This document shows positions 30,278 to 38,240 of a DNA stretch of 42,396 nucleotides, one piece after another (the first letter of the stretch is position 1; each line of letters starts with the position of its first letter). Origin of the DNA: DAOQAU01 sp964640325. GTDB lineage: Bacteria > Cyanobacteriota > Vampirovibrionia > Gastranaerophilales > Gastranaerophilaceae. The DNA is taken from positions 1-42,396 of the forward strand of contig CAZXID010000018.1 in NCBI GenBank assembly GCA_964640325.1. The letters are read 5' to 3'. The translations under genes were made by a program, and so were the position numbers. The notes below the pieces were generated by a model. The model had not been told where the DNA came from. It made no database searches and saw only the letters and a list, made by a program, of their open reading frames with translations.

Positions 30278-30778
30278 TTATGACAAATATTTTTTGTGTA
30301 AATCAAACTCTTCAGATTCAGACTTTTGTTTTTGAATATCATTGAGTGTTTTTTCTTTTTTTTCTAAAATTTCTTCTTTAACCGGAAGTATTTCATCTTC
30401 CTCCAACATTCTGATTAAATTTATCGAATGTTGAGTAGCTCCTATCAACATCCTTTTCTTATCAAGTTCAATGACATGAAGATTTTTTCCCTGCCCCAGT
30501 TGTGTGGTTGAAAGTATAACAACATTGCTCATGTCATGTTTTTTAAGCTGTTCTTGAACAGTTTTTGCCCCTACTATGTTCAATTTTGAATAAATTATTC
30601 CTGTTACATAAATTAATACGACCACAAATAATAAAGCCCCTACGATTTTTAATAAACTGGGCTCATTTGATGTAACTTTAAGCACCTCTTTTAGCTCAGG
30701 GCTTACTGCCTCAACTTCGGCGAGTACAACTTGAATTGAAGATAAAAAAAATGTAGACAAAAGTAAAAACTTCTTCAT
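30278..30778 (-). CDS. fliO: FliO-like flagellar export protein
   Basis: The 166-aa protein has a signal peptide (1-20), one membrane helix (43-63) and then the FliO core, with V-V-I-L-S-T-T-Q-L-G-Q-G-K-N-L-H-V-I-E-L and R-M-L-I-G-A-T-Q-H-S-I-N-L-I (84-123). The tail is Lys/Glu rich. FliO helps assemble the FliP/Q/R export gate of the flagellar type III apparatus and usually sits beside fliP, which is not here. An AAGGAG site precedes the ATG. It heads the operon with neuB, 12 nt away. The flagellar role is inferred from the family match; no other definite flagellar gene is in the window. Confidence 0.78.
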   Translation of the reverse strand: MKKFLLLSTFFLSSIQVVLAEVEAVSPELKEVLKVTSNEPSLLKIVGALLFVVVLIYVTGIIYSKLNIVGAKTVQEQLKKHDMSNVVILSTTQLGQGKNLHVIELDKKRMLIGATQHSINLIRMLEEDEILPVKEEILEKKEKTLNDIQKQKSESEEFDLHKKYLS

Positions 30779-30843
30779 TAAAACTCCTTAAATAAAATAT
30801 TTGCTATAAAATTATTGTATCACAAAATACACGGGAGTTGTAC

Positions 30844-32121
30844 ATGCTCTGGTACACTATAAACATCTTTATAATTTTAATTTTTATCGCGCTGCTTTTT
30901 ATTATAAAAAAGTCAAACAAAAAATGGTCGAAAATTAACGATTATATCGGAATGGTCACAAACACTGTCAACTCTGTCCGATATGGTAATTTAAGTGCAA
31001 AAATAGCCCAAATTGACCACCCCAATTATCAAAATTTGTCCGAAAGTATTAACCGTATGGTCGAAACGCTCAAAGACAGAGAAAATATGATTATTGAATA
31101 CCAAAATGAACTTACCCGTCAAAACAAATTTTTAGAAGCCGTCATAAACTCCCTTTCTGACGGAATTTTGATTGTTGATGAAACTTACAATATTCTGCGA
31201 GCAACTCCGCAGATTGCAAATTGGTTTAATGAAGATGGAAACAAACTTCCGGGCAAAAATATTTTTGATTATATTCAAATTGCCGAAAATACAAAATTCG
31301 AAAAATTAAATAATGACGAAATATTCATAAAAAACAATAATTCCGAAAGTTTTGAAGCAAGCATAATGAAGCTAAACCTTGATGACAAGAAAAAACGCTT
31401 TGTTCTGATAATTAAGGACACCACAAACCAGAAAGAACTCGAACAATTAAGAGAAGACTTTGTTGCAACGCTTACCCACGATCTAAAAGTTCCAATAGTT
31501 GCAGAAGCCAACATTTTAGATTTTCTTATAAATGGGAAATTCGGTGAAATTAACGAAAAACAGCACGAAGCAATTTCAAATATGAAAACCTGCAACCAAG
31601 AACTTGTCGATTTGGTTCAAATTCTGCTTGAAACTTATAAAATAAAAGAAACAGGCGTTGACCTGAACAGAGAAAATGTTTATCTAAATTCCTTTGTATG
31701 GCAGGTAATAGAAGAAATGCAGCCTATTGCCGAAAAATCTGAAATCAAAATTAATTATTATGTTGACGGGGATTTTAATGTAAGCGCCGACAGTATGCAC
31801 TTGAGAAGAGTTATCAAAAACCTTATTCAAAACGCTATTTCGCACAGCAACTCAAACAGCGATATTAACGTAAGCATAGGTTATATCCCTGACTTTATAA
31901 CAATAACTATAACCGACTACGGGCAAGGAATTTCTCAAGAAAATATTGATAAAATTTTTAACAAATACTATTCGACGGCAAAAAAATTCAGAAAAATCGG
32001 AACGGGTCTGGGACTTTATCTATCCCAACAGATTGCAAAATCTCATGGCGGAGAAATTACCGTAACAAGTCAAGAAAACATCAGCACAAGTTTTTGCGTA
32101 AAACTTCCCGCATATAAATAA
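30844..32121 (+). CDS. Membrane sensor histidine kinase with PAS domain
   Basis: The protein (426 aa) has one N-terminal membrane helix (4-23), a HAMP-like coiled linker, a PAS-like domain (about 97-190, S-L-S-D-G-I-L-I-V-D-E), a HisKA domain with T-L-T-H-D-L-K-V-P (phospho-His212), and a HATPase domain (R-R-V-I-K-N-L-I-Q-N-A, D-Y-G-Q-G-I, G-T-G-L-G-L-Y-L). The ATG at 30844 follows GGGAG by 6 nt and is preferred over the TTG two codons earlier. No response regulator is next to it, so it is an orphan sensor. It is transcribed divergently from the FliO-like gene. Confidence 0.93.
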   Translation: MLWYTINIFIILIFIALLFIIKKSNKKWSKINDYIGMVTNTVNSVRYGNLSAKIAQIDHPNYQNLSESINRMVETLKDRENMIIEYQNELTRQNKFLEAVINSLSDGILIVDETYNILRATPQIANWFNEDGNKLPGKNIFDYIQIAENTKFEKLNNDEIFIKNNNSESFEASIMKLNLDDKKKRFVLIIKDTTNQKELEQLREDFVATLTHDLKVPIVAEANILDFLINGKFGEINEKQHEAISNMKTCNQELVDLVQILLETYKIKETGVDLNRENVYLNSFVWQVIEEMQPIAEKSEIKINYYVDGDFNVSADSMHLRRVIKNLIQNAISHSNSNSDINVSIGYIPDFITITITDYGQGISQENIDKIFNKYYSTAKKFRKIGTGLGLYLSQQIAKSHGGEITVTSQENISTSFCVKLPAYK

Positions 32122-32124
32122 TTT

Positions 32125-33405
32125 TTATTTTTTAGACCAGTTTTCGATTATTCGCATAGGAGCACGAGCAATAGCAAGCGCCTGCGCTTCGACATCTTTT
32201 GTAACGACCGTTCCTGCTCCTACAGTTGCATTTTTGCCTATTTCGACAGGCGCAACTAAAACGGAATTTGAACCAATGCTTGCCCCTTCTTTAATTTTTG
32301 TTTTATTTTTTGCTTTTGTGAAATGATTATAATTTGCGGTAATCGTGCCTGCGCCTACATTAACATCAGAGCCTATTTCACTGTCCCCGATATATGAAAG
32401 GTGACATGCATTAGTGTTTGAAGCTATTTTAGATTTTTTCACTTCCACAAAATTACCTATTTTAACGTTATCAGCAAGTTCAACATCGCCACGAATATGT
32501 GCAAAAGGTCCTATTGAACAATTAGCCCCGATTTTATTTTTTCCTGTCATAAAAACATTTGGATAAATCACTGTGTCAGCGCCGATTTGAGTATCAGATG
32601 AAATCCATGTTGTCTCAGGATCAACCACCGTAACTCCATTTTCCATGTGCTTGTTTATAATTTTTCTGTTGAGCATTTTGTAGGCTTGGGCAAGATGCGC
32701 CTTTGAATTTATGCCGAAAATTTCTTCATTATCATCCAAAACAAAAGCATTTACGTTTAAATTGCATTTACCGCCCCATGAAATAATATCGGTAAGATAA
32801 TATTCACCCTGAGCATTGTTACTTTTTAGCTCAGAGAAAGCTTTTTTTATTTTTTGCCAGTTAAGACAATAAATTCCGGCATTTATTTCCTTAATTTTCT
32901 TTTGAGCGGGACTTGCATCTTTTTCTTCTACAATGGAATTTAATTTTTCACCGTTTCGCACTATTCTTCCGTAATTGGTCGGGTTTTCAAAAACTGCGCT
33001 CATAACCGTCAAATCAGATTTTTTATTTTTATGAAATTCTATAAATTTTTTCAAAGTATCAGCTGTAATCAAAGGAGTGTCGCCACATAAAATCAAAACT
33101 TCGCCGTCAAATTTTTCTAATTTTGAACAAACCATGCTTACGGCATGACCCGTTCCAAGCTGCTGTTTTTGAAGCACGCAGGAAGATTTTTTATAATTTT
33201 CTTTAACAAATTTCTCAACTTCTTTTGCCTGATGACCTACTATAACAAAAGATTCATCAATCCAATTTGTATTTTCGACCGCATCAAGAACATATCCCAA
33301 AAGCGATTTATCAAAAATTTTATGCAAAACTTTTGCCAAATCAGACTTCATTCTGGTACCTTTGCCTGCTGCAAGAATTACGGATTTAATTTTAATATTT
33401 TTCAT
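32125..33405 (-). CDS. glmU: Bifunctional UDP-GlcNAc pyrophosphorylase / GlcN-1-P acetyltransferase
   Basis: GlmU makes UDP-GlcNAc for peptidoglycan and surface sugars. The N-terminal uridyltransferase shows L-A-A-G-K-G-T-R-M (11-19) and K25. The C-terminal left-handed beta helix carries N-A-C-H-L-S-Y-I-G-D with the catalytic His, and G-A-G-T-I-T-A-N-Y-N. At 426 aa it is about 30 residues shorter than E. coli GlmU but lacks no core motif. GGAG precedes the ATG and a TATAAT lies further upstream. It supplies sugar nucleotides for the envelope, consistent with the amidase and NeuB genes nearby. Confidence 0.96.
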   Translation of the reverse strand: MKNIKIKSVILAAGKGTRMKSDLAKVLHKIFDKSLLGYVLDAVENTNWIDESFVIVGHQAKEVEKFVKENYKKSSCVLQKQQLGTGHAVSMVCSKLEKFDGEVLILCGDTPLITADTLKKFIEFHKNKKSDLTVMSAVFENPTNYGRIVRNGEKLNSIVEEKDASPAQKKIKEINAGIYCLNWQKIKKAFSELKSNNAQGEYYLTDIISWGGKCNLNVNAFVLDDNEEIFGINSKAHLAQAYKMLNRKIINKHMENGVTVVDPETTWISSDTQIGADTVIYPNVFMTGKNKIGANCSIGPFAHIRGDVELADNVKIGNFVEVKKSKIASNTNACHLSYIGDSEIGSDVNVGAGTITANYNHFTKAKNKTKIKEGASIGSNSVLVAPVEIGKNATVGAGTVVTKDVEAQALAIARAPMRIIENWSKK

Positions 33406-33532
33406 ACTTTAGCTCCTTACCCGATAATTATACAATAAAATTTGTCATTTTTCTCATGTTCAAGGTTGAATATAAAAATAGTTCATGGGATAATAATGTG
33501 CGTAAAATGTAACTTTTAAGAAGGAGAAAAAT

Positions 33533-34855
33533 ATGCCGACATTTATTGAAGACATTACAGCAAGACAAATTTTGGACTCACGCGGAAACCCAACCGTAGA
33601 AGTCGATGTTAAATTATCTTGCGGGGTTATCGGAAGAGCTGCTGTACCATCAGGAGCTTCCACAGGAATTTTTGAGGCGCTTGAACTAAGAGACGGCGAC
33701 AGCTCAATGTATTTGGGAAAAAGCGTTCTACAAGCAGTTGACAATGTAAATACAAAAATAGCACCCGAACTTATCGGTGAAGATGCTTCTAATCAGCAAG
33801 AAATCGATAGAATTATGCTTGAGCTTGACGGAACAGACAACAAATCAAAACTTGGAGCAAACGCTATTTTGGGAGTTTCGCTCGCCGCTGCAAAAGCTTC
33901 ATCATTGGCTTATGAAATACCACTATACAGATATTTGGGCGGAATTACCGCATGCACACTTCCTGTTCCTATGATGAACATTATAAACGGAGGAGCTCAC
34001 GCTGACAACAACATTGATTTTCAGGAGTTTATGATTGCACCTGTTGGTGCAAACAGCTTCCAAGAAGCAATAAGAATGGGCGCTGAAGTTTTCCATAACC
34101 TTAAAAAAGTACTTCATGACAAAGGGCTTGCAACTTCTGTTGGCGACGAAGGCGGATTTGCACCAAACCTGGGCTCTAACGAAGAGGGAATTGAAGTTAT
34201 CCTTACGGCAATTGAAAAAGCAGGATACAATACAGATCAAATTAAAATCTGTTTAGATGTTGCTTCATCAGAATTTTACAAAGACGGCAAATACGTTCTT
34301 GAAGGCGAAGGAAACAAAACCCTTTCAAGAGAAGAAATGGTCGAATTTCTTACAAAATGGGCTGAAAAATATCCTATTATCTCAATCGAAGACGGAATGG
34401 CAGAAGAAGATTGGGAAGGCTGGAAACTGCTTACCGAAAAAATCGGGGACAAATGCCAATTAGTTGGTGATGACCTTTTTGTTACAAATACAGCAAGACT
34501 TTCTGAAGGCATTCAAAGAAATATCGCTAATTCAATTCTGATTAAAGTCAACCAAATAGGAACTTTAACAGAAACTTTAGCGGCAATTTCAATGGCGCAC
34601 GAAGCAGGTTACACTTCAGTTATTTCACATCGTTCAGGCGAAACCGAAGATACATTCATAGCTGACCTTGCTGTTGCCACAAACAGCGGTCAAATAAAAA
34701 CAGGTTCAGCTTCACGTTCTGACAGAATCGCAAAATATAACCAGTTAATAAGAATCGAACAGGAACTCGGTTCTGCGGCTAAGTATCTTGGACTTAAAGC
34801 GTTCAAAGGACAAAAAGGACAAAATAAATCCTGCTGCGGCTGCGGATGCCAATAA
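33533..34855 (+). CDS. eno: Enolase with cysteine-rich C-terminal tail
   Basis: Enolase turns 2-phosphoglycerate into phosphoenolpyruvate. Present are I-T-A-R-Q-I-L-D-S-R-G-N-P-T-V-E, G-A-S-T-G, N-G-G-A-H-A-D-N, the metal ligand segments S-I-E-D-G-M-A and G-D-D-L-F-V-T-N, and I-L-I-K-V-N-Q-I-G-T-L and S-H-R-S-G-E-T-E-D. At 440 aa it is slightly long because of an extra tail, K-S-C-C-G-C-G-C-Q, with four cysteines that are not part of the fold. A strong AAGGAG precedes the ATG. The gene is divergent from glmU. Confidence 0.97.
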   Translation: MPTFIEDITARQILDSRGNPTVEVDVKLSCGVIGRAAVPSGASTGIFEALELRDGDSSMYLGKSVLQAVDNVNTKIAPELIGEDASNQQEIDRIMLELDGTDNKSKLGANAILGVSLAAAKASSLAYEIPLYRYLGGITACTLPVPMMNIINGGAHADNNIDFQEFMIAPVGANSFQEAIRMGAEVFHNLKKVLHDKGLATSVGDEGGFAPNLGSNEEGIEVILTAIEKAGYNTDQIKICLDVASSEFYKDGKYVLEGEGNKTLSREEMVEFLTKWAEKYPIISIEDGMAEEDWEGWKLLTEKIGDKCQLVGDDLFVTNTARLSEGIQRNIANSILIKVNQIGTLTETLAAISMAHEAGYTSVISHRSGETEDTFIADLAVATNSGQIKTGSASRSDRIAKYNQLIRIEQELGSAAKYLGLKAFKGQKGQNKSCCGCGCQ

Positions 34856-34856
34856 A

Positions 34857-34888
34857 AGCTGAAAAGGTTAATAACTGAAAAATTATCG
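34857..34888. repeat. Short 8-mer-like stretch behind eno
   Basis: The stretch between stop and terminator reads AAGCTGAA, AAGGTTAA, TAACTGAA, AAATTATC, the same 8-mer words as in the prfA and ribosomal spacers. It is short, so membership of the family is tentative. Confidence 0.4.
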
Positions 34889-34920
34889 GCGGCAAAAGTA
34901 TTAATACCTTTGCCGCTTTT
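34889..34920 (+). terminator. Terminator of eno
   Basis: GCGGCAAAAGTATT / AATACCTTTGCCGC (34889-34902 / 34903-34916, one mismatch) is followed by TTTT. Confidence 0.8.
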
Positions 34921-34976
34921 ACTATTGAAGATGAGGAAAAATTAAAAATTGTATATTCTTGAATTATTCCGTGTCC

Positions 34977-34990
34977 TCATTTACTATTTA
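34977..34990. repeat. Two heptads forming the end of rsmD
   Basis: TCATTTA and CTATTTA contain the rsmD stop codon and encode its last residues, V-N-S-K. They match the 7-mer array at rpmJ and rbfA. Confidence 0.6.
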
Positions 34991-35519
34991 CCAAATATGT
35001 TACAAATTTGCCTGAATATTTTTTTTGTTTTATTAATTCAAGGCCAAAACCCTGCCAGTTAATATCCTGAGAATGTTCCAAAACAACAATCCCGCCTTTT
35101 TTCAATAAATTATTTTCCTGAATTTTTTGCAACATTTGTTCGTAAATTCCGCTCATATAAGGCGGGTCAAGATAAATTACATCAAAAATTTCGTTTATTT
35201 TCCCAATTTTTTTTAAAGCATCTCCGACAATAATATTAGGCTCTATTTTTAATTTTAAATAATTTTCTTTCAAAACTTTTGCAACTTTCGGATTTTTTTC
35301 AATAGCAACAACTATTTCAAATCCTCTTGAAAAAGCCTCAAGCCCCATAATACCGGAGCCCGCAAAAACATCTAAAAATTTTTTATTTTCAAATTTACCC
35401 GTTATTGAAAAAAGACTGCTGAAAACGCTTTCTCTAACCTGCGACAAAGTAGGCCTGACAATATTTTCATCAAACAAGCTGATTTTTTGCCCCTTGTATT
35501 TTCCGCCGGTTATAATCAT
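34977..35519 (-). CDS. rsmD: 16S rRNA (guanine-966 N2)-methyltransferase
   Basis: RsmD methylates G966 of 16S rRNA. It shows I-I-T-G-G-K-Y-K-G-Q-K-I near the start, R-P-T-L-S-Q-V-R-E-S-V-F, the SAM loop V-F-A-G-S-G-I-M-G-L-E-A and the catalytic D-P-P-Y. The start at 35519 (180 aa) is chosen because the family begins M-x-I-x-G-G; a longer reading adds 16 residues through a terminator hairpin. A TATAAT box ends six bases before this ATG and there is no ribosome site, so the mRNA is probably leaderless. The last codons lie in a heptad array. Confidence 0.92.
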   Translation of the reverse strand: MIITGGKYKGQKISLFDENIVRPTLSQVRESVFSSLFSITGKFENKKFLDVFAGSGIMGLEAFSRGFEIVVAIEKNPKVAKVLKENYLKLKIEPNIIVGDALKKIGKINEIFDVIYLDPPYMSGIYEQMLQKIQENNLLKKGGIVVLEHSQDINWQGFGLELIKQKKYSGKFVTYLVNSK

Positions 35520-35525
35520 AAAAAG

Positions 35526-35534
35526 ATTATACCA
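35526..35534 (-). promoter_or_regulatory. Extended -10 promoter placing rsmD on a leaderless mRNA
   Basis: On the minus strand, TGGTATAAT is followed by six bases and the rsmD ATG. The box directly follows the T-run of the upstream gene's terminator. Confidence 0.6.
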
Positions 35535-35576
35535 AAAAAAGGGGCGGTGTTTTGCAAAGCAAAACACCGCCCCTTT
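35534..35576 (-). terminator. Terminator of the small gene upstream of rsmD
   Basis: Perfect 18-bp stem (35538-35555 / 35559-35576), loop AAA, rich in GGGGCGG. On the minus strand it is followed by seven T residues. Confidence 0.92.
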
Positions 35577-35585
35577 AAAATCTTA

Positions 35586-35789
35586 TCAGTTATTGCTCAA
35601 AACAAGCTTCATAGTTGCCATGTTTTTAATTGAAAACATTTTATGCTTATTTCCTTGTCCGCCGGCAATATTAAAAATTCTAACCATGCGTTGAATTTCT
35701 TCAATGTCTTTTCTAGATTCAATTTTATAAACATTACAAATAGGATCTGAAACCACTGACATTATTGTGTTTAGTTCTTGTTCTTTCAT
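35586..35789 (-). CDS. Small hypothetical protein
   Basis: A 67-aa protein (M-K-E-Q-E-L-N-T-I-M-S-V-V-S-D-P-I-C-N-V-Y-K-I-E). I do not recognise it. The GAGAGG site upstream fits either of two adjacent ATG codons. The strong terminator immediately after the stop supports a real transcript. No signal peptide or membrane segment is seen; the C-terminus (K-M-F-S-I-K-N-M-A-T-M-K-L-V-L) looks like a strand-helix pair. Confidence 0.65.
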   Translation of the reverse strand: MKEQELNTIMSVVSDPICNVYKIESRKDIEEIQRMVRIFNIAGGQGNKHKMFSIKNMATMKLVLSNN

Positions 35790-36206
35790 CATTCGCCTCT
35801 CGTAAAAAATCTATATATTAATAAAAACAATCAGCGCCGAAGAATTGCCTTTTTTATTAATTTTTATGTTACAAGAATTAATATAATCCTTGAATTCAGT
35901 TCGTTTCTTGTTTGCCTTCTTTCTCCGTTGAGTGAACGAAACGTGAGAAATGGCCTCACGGTTTGCATAAATTGTTCACTCTCTGTTTTATTTATCAATA
36001 GTGAGAAGATTTTAAAAAAAAAGAAACAGAACCTAGTCACTATTCGTGACGCCATTTTGCCCTGAAACAAGTTTCAGGCAAAAGAACGCAAGAAAAGAAA
36101 AAAGAACGCGAATAAAATGCCAAAGCATCAGGGGCAAGCCCCCGAACCCCCAATTAATTCTTTATTTCGACAATGTTGAAATAATTTACAGGCAAGGTTT
36201 CCTTAA

Positions 36207-36236
36207 TTCAATTGATGAGCAGACTCATCAATTGAA
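36207..36236. repeat. 13-bp perfect palindrome
   Basis: TTCAATTGATGAG / CTCATCAATTGAA with a CAGA loop, part of the palindrome cluster upstream of holB. Confidence 0.9.
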
Positions 36237-36299
36237 CCTTTATGCGGCGGCTTTGCTGCCGCTATGCCTCGCAGAGAAAAGAGTGGTTTTTCTTTCTTG

Positions 36300-36344
36300 G
36301 TTACTTCTTTCTTTTGCCGTCGATATATAAAAGAAAGAAGTAAC
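36300..36344. repeat. 16-bp inverted repeat upstream of holB
   Basis: GTTACTTCTTTCTTTT and its exact complement flank a 13-nt loop. Comparable GTTACTT...AAGTAAC hairpins recur in many bacterial genomes, from memory, so this may be a dispersed repeat. Confidence 0.9.
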
Positions 36345-36359
36345 ATAATAAAACCTATT

Positions 36360-36370
36360 TATAATATAAT
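36360..36370 (+). promoter_or_regulatory. Promoter -10 region for holB
   Basis: Two overlapping TATAAT hexamers (36360-36365 and 36365-36370) lie 27-32 nt before the holB ATG. No clear -35 box. Confidence 0.45.
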
Positions 36371-36397
36371 AATTTTATAAACGAAAATGGAAAAAAC

Positions 36398-37279
36398 ATG
36401 TTTTCACAAGATTTAAAAGAAAAATATCCTTTTTTAACAAAATACTTTGAAAAGGGAATCAAAAGCTCAAAAAGAGACCTCGCTCACAGTATTCTTTTTT
36501 ACGGAAATGACATTGAGGCACAATACGCTATTGCAACAGAAATTGCAAGAATTTTGAACTGTAAAGAACTAAAAAATGAAAGCTGCAAATGTATAAACTG
36601 CAACTGGATAAGAGACGAAAAACACCCTGAAGTCCTTACCATCTCAAAATTCGACAATAAACCGTCAGATGATGACTCCAAGACTGTAATTTCGGTAAAA
36701 CAGGCGCAAATGATTAAAAATTCTCTTTTAAACACTTCTGAATTCCACAGGGTTTTTATTTTCTGTGATGCAAAAATGGAAGGCGAAAAAAGAATCCCGC
36801 TTGGACTTAACGAACAAAATTTTCAAGAAGAAACCGCAAATTCTTTGCTTAAAATTATTGAAGAGCCCCCGCCTAACACAACATTTTTCTTTTTGACAAG
36901 AGATAAAAACGATATTATAGAAACAATAATTTCGCGTTCTCAAAGTTTTTTTGTCCCCTCTTTTAAAAAACAAGACCGCGAATTTTCCCTAATATCAGAA
37001 CATTTTCAAAATTACCCCGACATTGAAAGAAAAGAATCTTTGGACTTGGCTCAAACGCTTTTTATGCTTTCAAAAGATATGGAAAGCTTAAGCATTTTAG
37101 AAAAAATTCAAAATTATATGCTGGCATTTATGAAAACAAATTTAAAAAATCCCACATTAAAGGCAAAAATTTTAAAAGATATAAAAATAGTTGAAACAGC
37201 TAAAAAACAAATAAGTGCAAAAGTAAATCCCCAACTGGCATTTGAAAATATGTGCCTAAATTTGACAAAAACAAATTAA
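36398..37279 (+). CDS. holB: DNA polymerase III subunit delta prime
   Basis: The delta prime subunit is the stator of the clamp loader. The 293-aa protein has an AAA+ fold without a functional P-loop. It has a zinc-type cysteine cluster (C-K-E-L-K-N-E-S-C-K-C-I-N-C), H-P-E-V-L-T, I-S-V-K-Q-A-Q-M-I, E-E-T-A-N-S-L-L-K-I-I-E-E-P-P and S-R-S-Q, as usual for HolB or DnaX-like stators. The ribosome site is poor (only GGA). The 3' end overlaps the convergent TPR gene by 4 bp. Confidence 0.9.
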   Translation: MFSQDLKEKYPFLTKYFEKGIKSSKRDLAHSILFYGNDIEAQYAIATEIARILNCKELKNESCKCINCNWIRDEKHPEVLTISKFDNKPSDDDSKTVISVKQAQMIKNSLLNTSEFHRVFIFCDAKMEGEKRIPLGLNEQNFQEETANSLLKIIEEPPPNTTFFFLTRDKNDIIETIISRSQSFFVPSFKKQDREFSLISEHFQNYPDIERKESLDLAQTLFMLSKDMESLSILEKIQNYMLAFMKTNLKNPTLKAKILKDIKIVETAKKQISAKVNPQLAFENMCLNLTKTN

Positions 37280-37950
37280 ATACTTTCGCCCTTTAATTCC
37301 ATTGCCTTGTTATAAAGTTCCAAATACTGCCTTGAAAGCTTTTCTTTCCCAAGTTTCTTGTAAGTGTATGCAAGATTAAAATAAAAATCAGGCTCATTAT
37401 TTTTAATCTCAATCGCTTTTAAAAAAGCAATTTTTGCCTTGCCCAACTCACCTGCCTTTAAATAAGCACAACCTAAATTATAAAATCCGTAAGCAAAATC
37501 CCTCTTAAGACGACAAGTTTTTTTCAAGTTTTCAACAGCTAAAAATGGTTTTTCCTCATTCAAATACAAAACCCCTAAGTTGTAATATGGTTTATAAAAA
37601 GTTTCATCGACCAAAATTGAGCGCTGATACATAAAAACCGCATCAGAAATTTTGTCCTGATCCTGCAAAATATTCCCCAATAAAACATAATCCTGAGCAC
37701 TTCTTTTGGAATCGGGAATGGTTAAAAGAATATCATAAGCACCTTTTAAATTATTTTCGTTATAAAGCAAAACCGCCTGCATAGAAGGCGTCATTTCTTC
37801 ACCTGATGCCTGTTGCGGTTTTGCAAGTTTTTTTGCGGGGATATGCAAAAACTCTTTAATATCATTCATAATTAATCCGTTTGCCACTTGTGCAAAAGAG
37901 CAAGAATTCGAAAAAATCAAAAATAATAAAAGTAAAAAAATCTTCTTCAT
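37276..37950 (-). CDS. Exported TPR protein
   Basis: The product (224 aa from the ATG at 37950) starts with a signal peptide M-K-K-I-F-L-L-L-L-F-L-I-F (cleavage likely near S-F-A). It then has four or five TPR units (Y-Y-N-L-G-V-L-Y-L-N-E-E-K-P-F-L-A-V and F-A-Y-G-F-Y-N-L-G-C-A-Y). It therefore scaffolds other proteins outside the cytoplasmic membrane. No Shine-Dalgarno sequence is seen; TATAAT ends seven bases before this ATG, so the mRNA may be leaderless. An ATG two codons earlier overlaps the promoter box and is less likely. Confidence 0.85.
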   Translation of the reverse strand: MKKIFLLLLFLIFSNSCSFAQVANGLIMNDIKEFLHIPAKKLAKPQQASGEEMTPSMQAVLLYNENNLKGAYDILLTIPDSKRSAQDYVLLGNILQDQDKISDAVFMYQRSILVDETFYKPYYNLGVLYLNEEKPFLAVENLKKTCRLKRDFAYGFYNLGCAYLKAGELGKAKIAFLKAIEIKNNEPDFYFNLAYTYKKLGKEKLSRQYLELYNKAMELKGESI

Positions 37951-37957
37951 ATACATA

Positions 37958-37963
37958 ATTATA
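37958..37963 (-). promoter_or_regulatory. -10 box just before the exported TPR gene
   Basis: TATAAT on the minus strand, seven bases before the ATG at 37950. No TG extension and no ribosome site. Confidence 0.45.
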
Positions 37964-38203
37964 ATTTAAATAATTTTTCATGTCGAGAAATCAAAATAAG
38001 AATACGCCATGCCGAAACATAAAACTTTGAAGACACCATTAACAGAGATAATCCGGCATATCCTGAGTGGTATCTCTGATAAAGCGTGCAGAAAAAACTT
38101 GTTTTGAGATGACTTTTCTCAAAAAATCAAGCATTTTTACACATTATTTGAAATCAAAAAAAACATGTGCCAAGATATAAGTGATGTCTCTTTTACTGAT
38201 TAG

Positions 38204-38236
38204 TCCTTGTTGGAGCAAAACTTGCTTTGACAAGGA
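38204..38236. terminator. Nested hairpin behind the coiled-coil gene
   Basis: TCCTTGT (38204-38210) pairs with ACAAGGA (38230-38236), enclosing a GCAA-AAC-TTGC hairpin. It lies 4 nt after the stop of the minus-strand gene at 38241 but has no strong T-run. The rest of 37957-38240 shows nothing. Confidence 0.4.
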
Positions 38237-38240
38237 TTCT

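Larger units (their letters stand above)
35793..36397. other. 605-bp gene-free gap made of nested palindromes
   Basis: No credible gene. It holds CCTGAAAC-AA-GTTTCAGG (about 36061-36079), GGGGC-AA-GCCCC (about 36131-36142), ATTTC-GAAAT arms (about 36164-36182), a 13-bp palindrome (36207-36219 / 36224-36236), GCGGC-GCCGC arms (about 36244-36262) and a 16-bp pair (36300-36315 / 36329-36344). Short frames cross it but are Lys/Arg-rich artefacts. It looks like a stack of small repetitive elements. Confidence 0.65.

Noticed and set aside
36046..36330. 94-aa frame in the palindrome cluster before holB
   Set aside because: It crosses several palindromes and has basic, low-complexity content; no ribosome site.
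36300..36344. Terminal inverted repeat of an insertion sequence
   Set aside because: The pair encloses only 13 bases and no transposase lies nearby, so it is a hairpin rather than IS ends.
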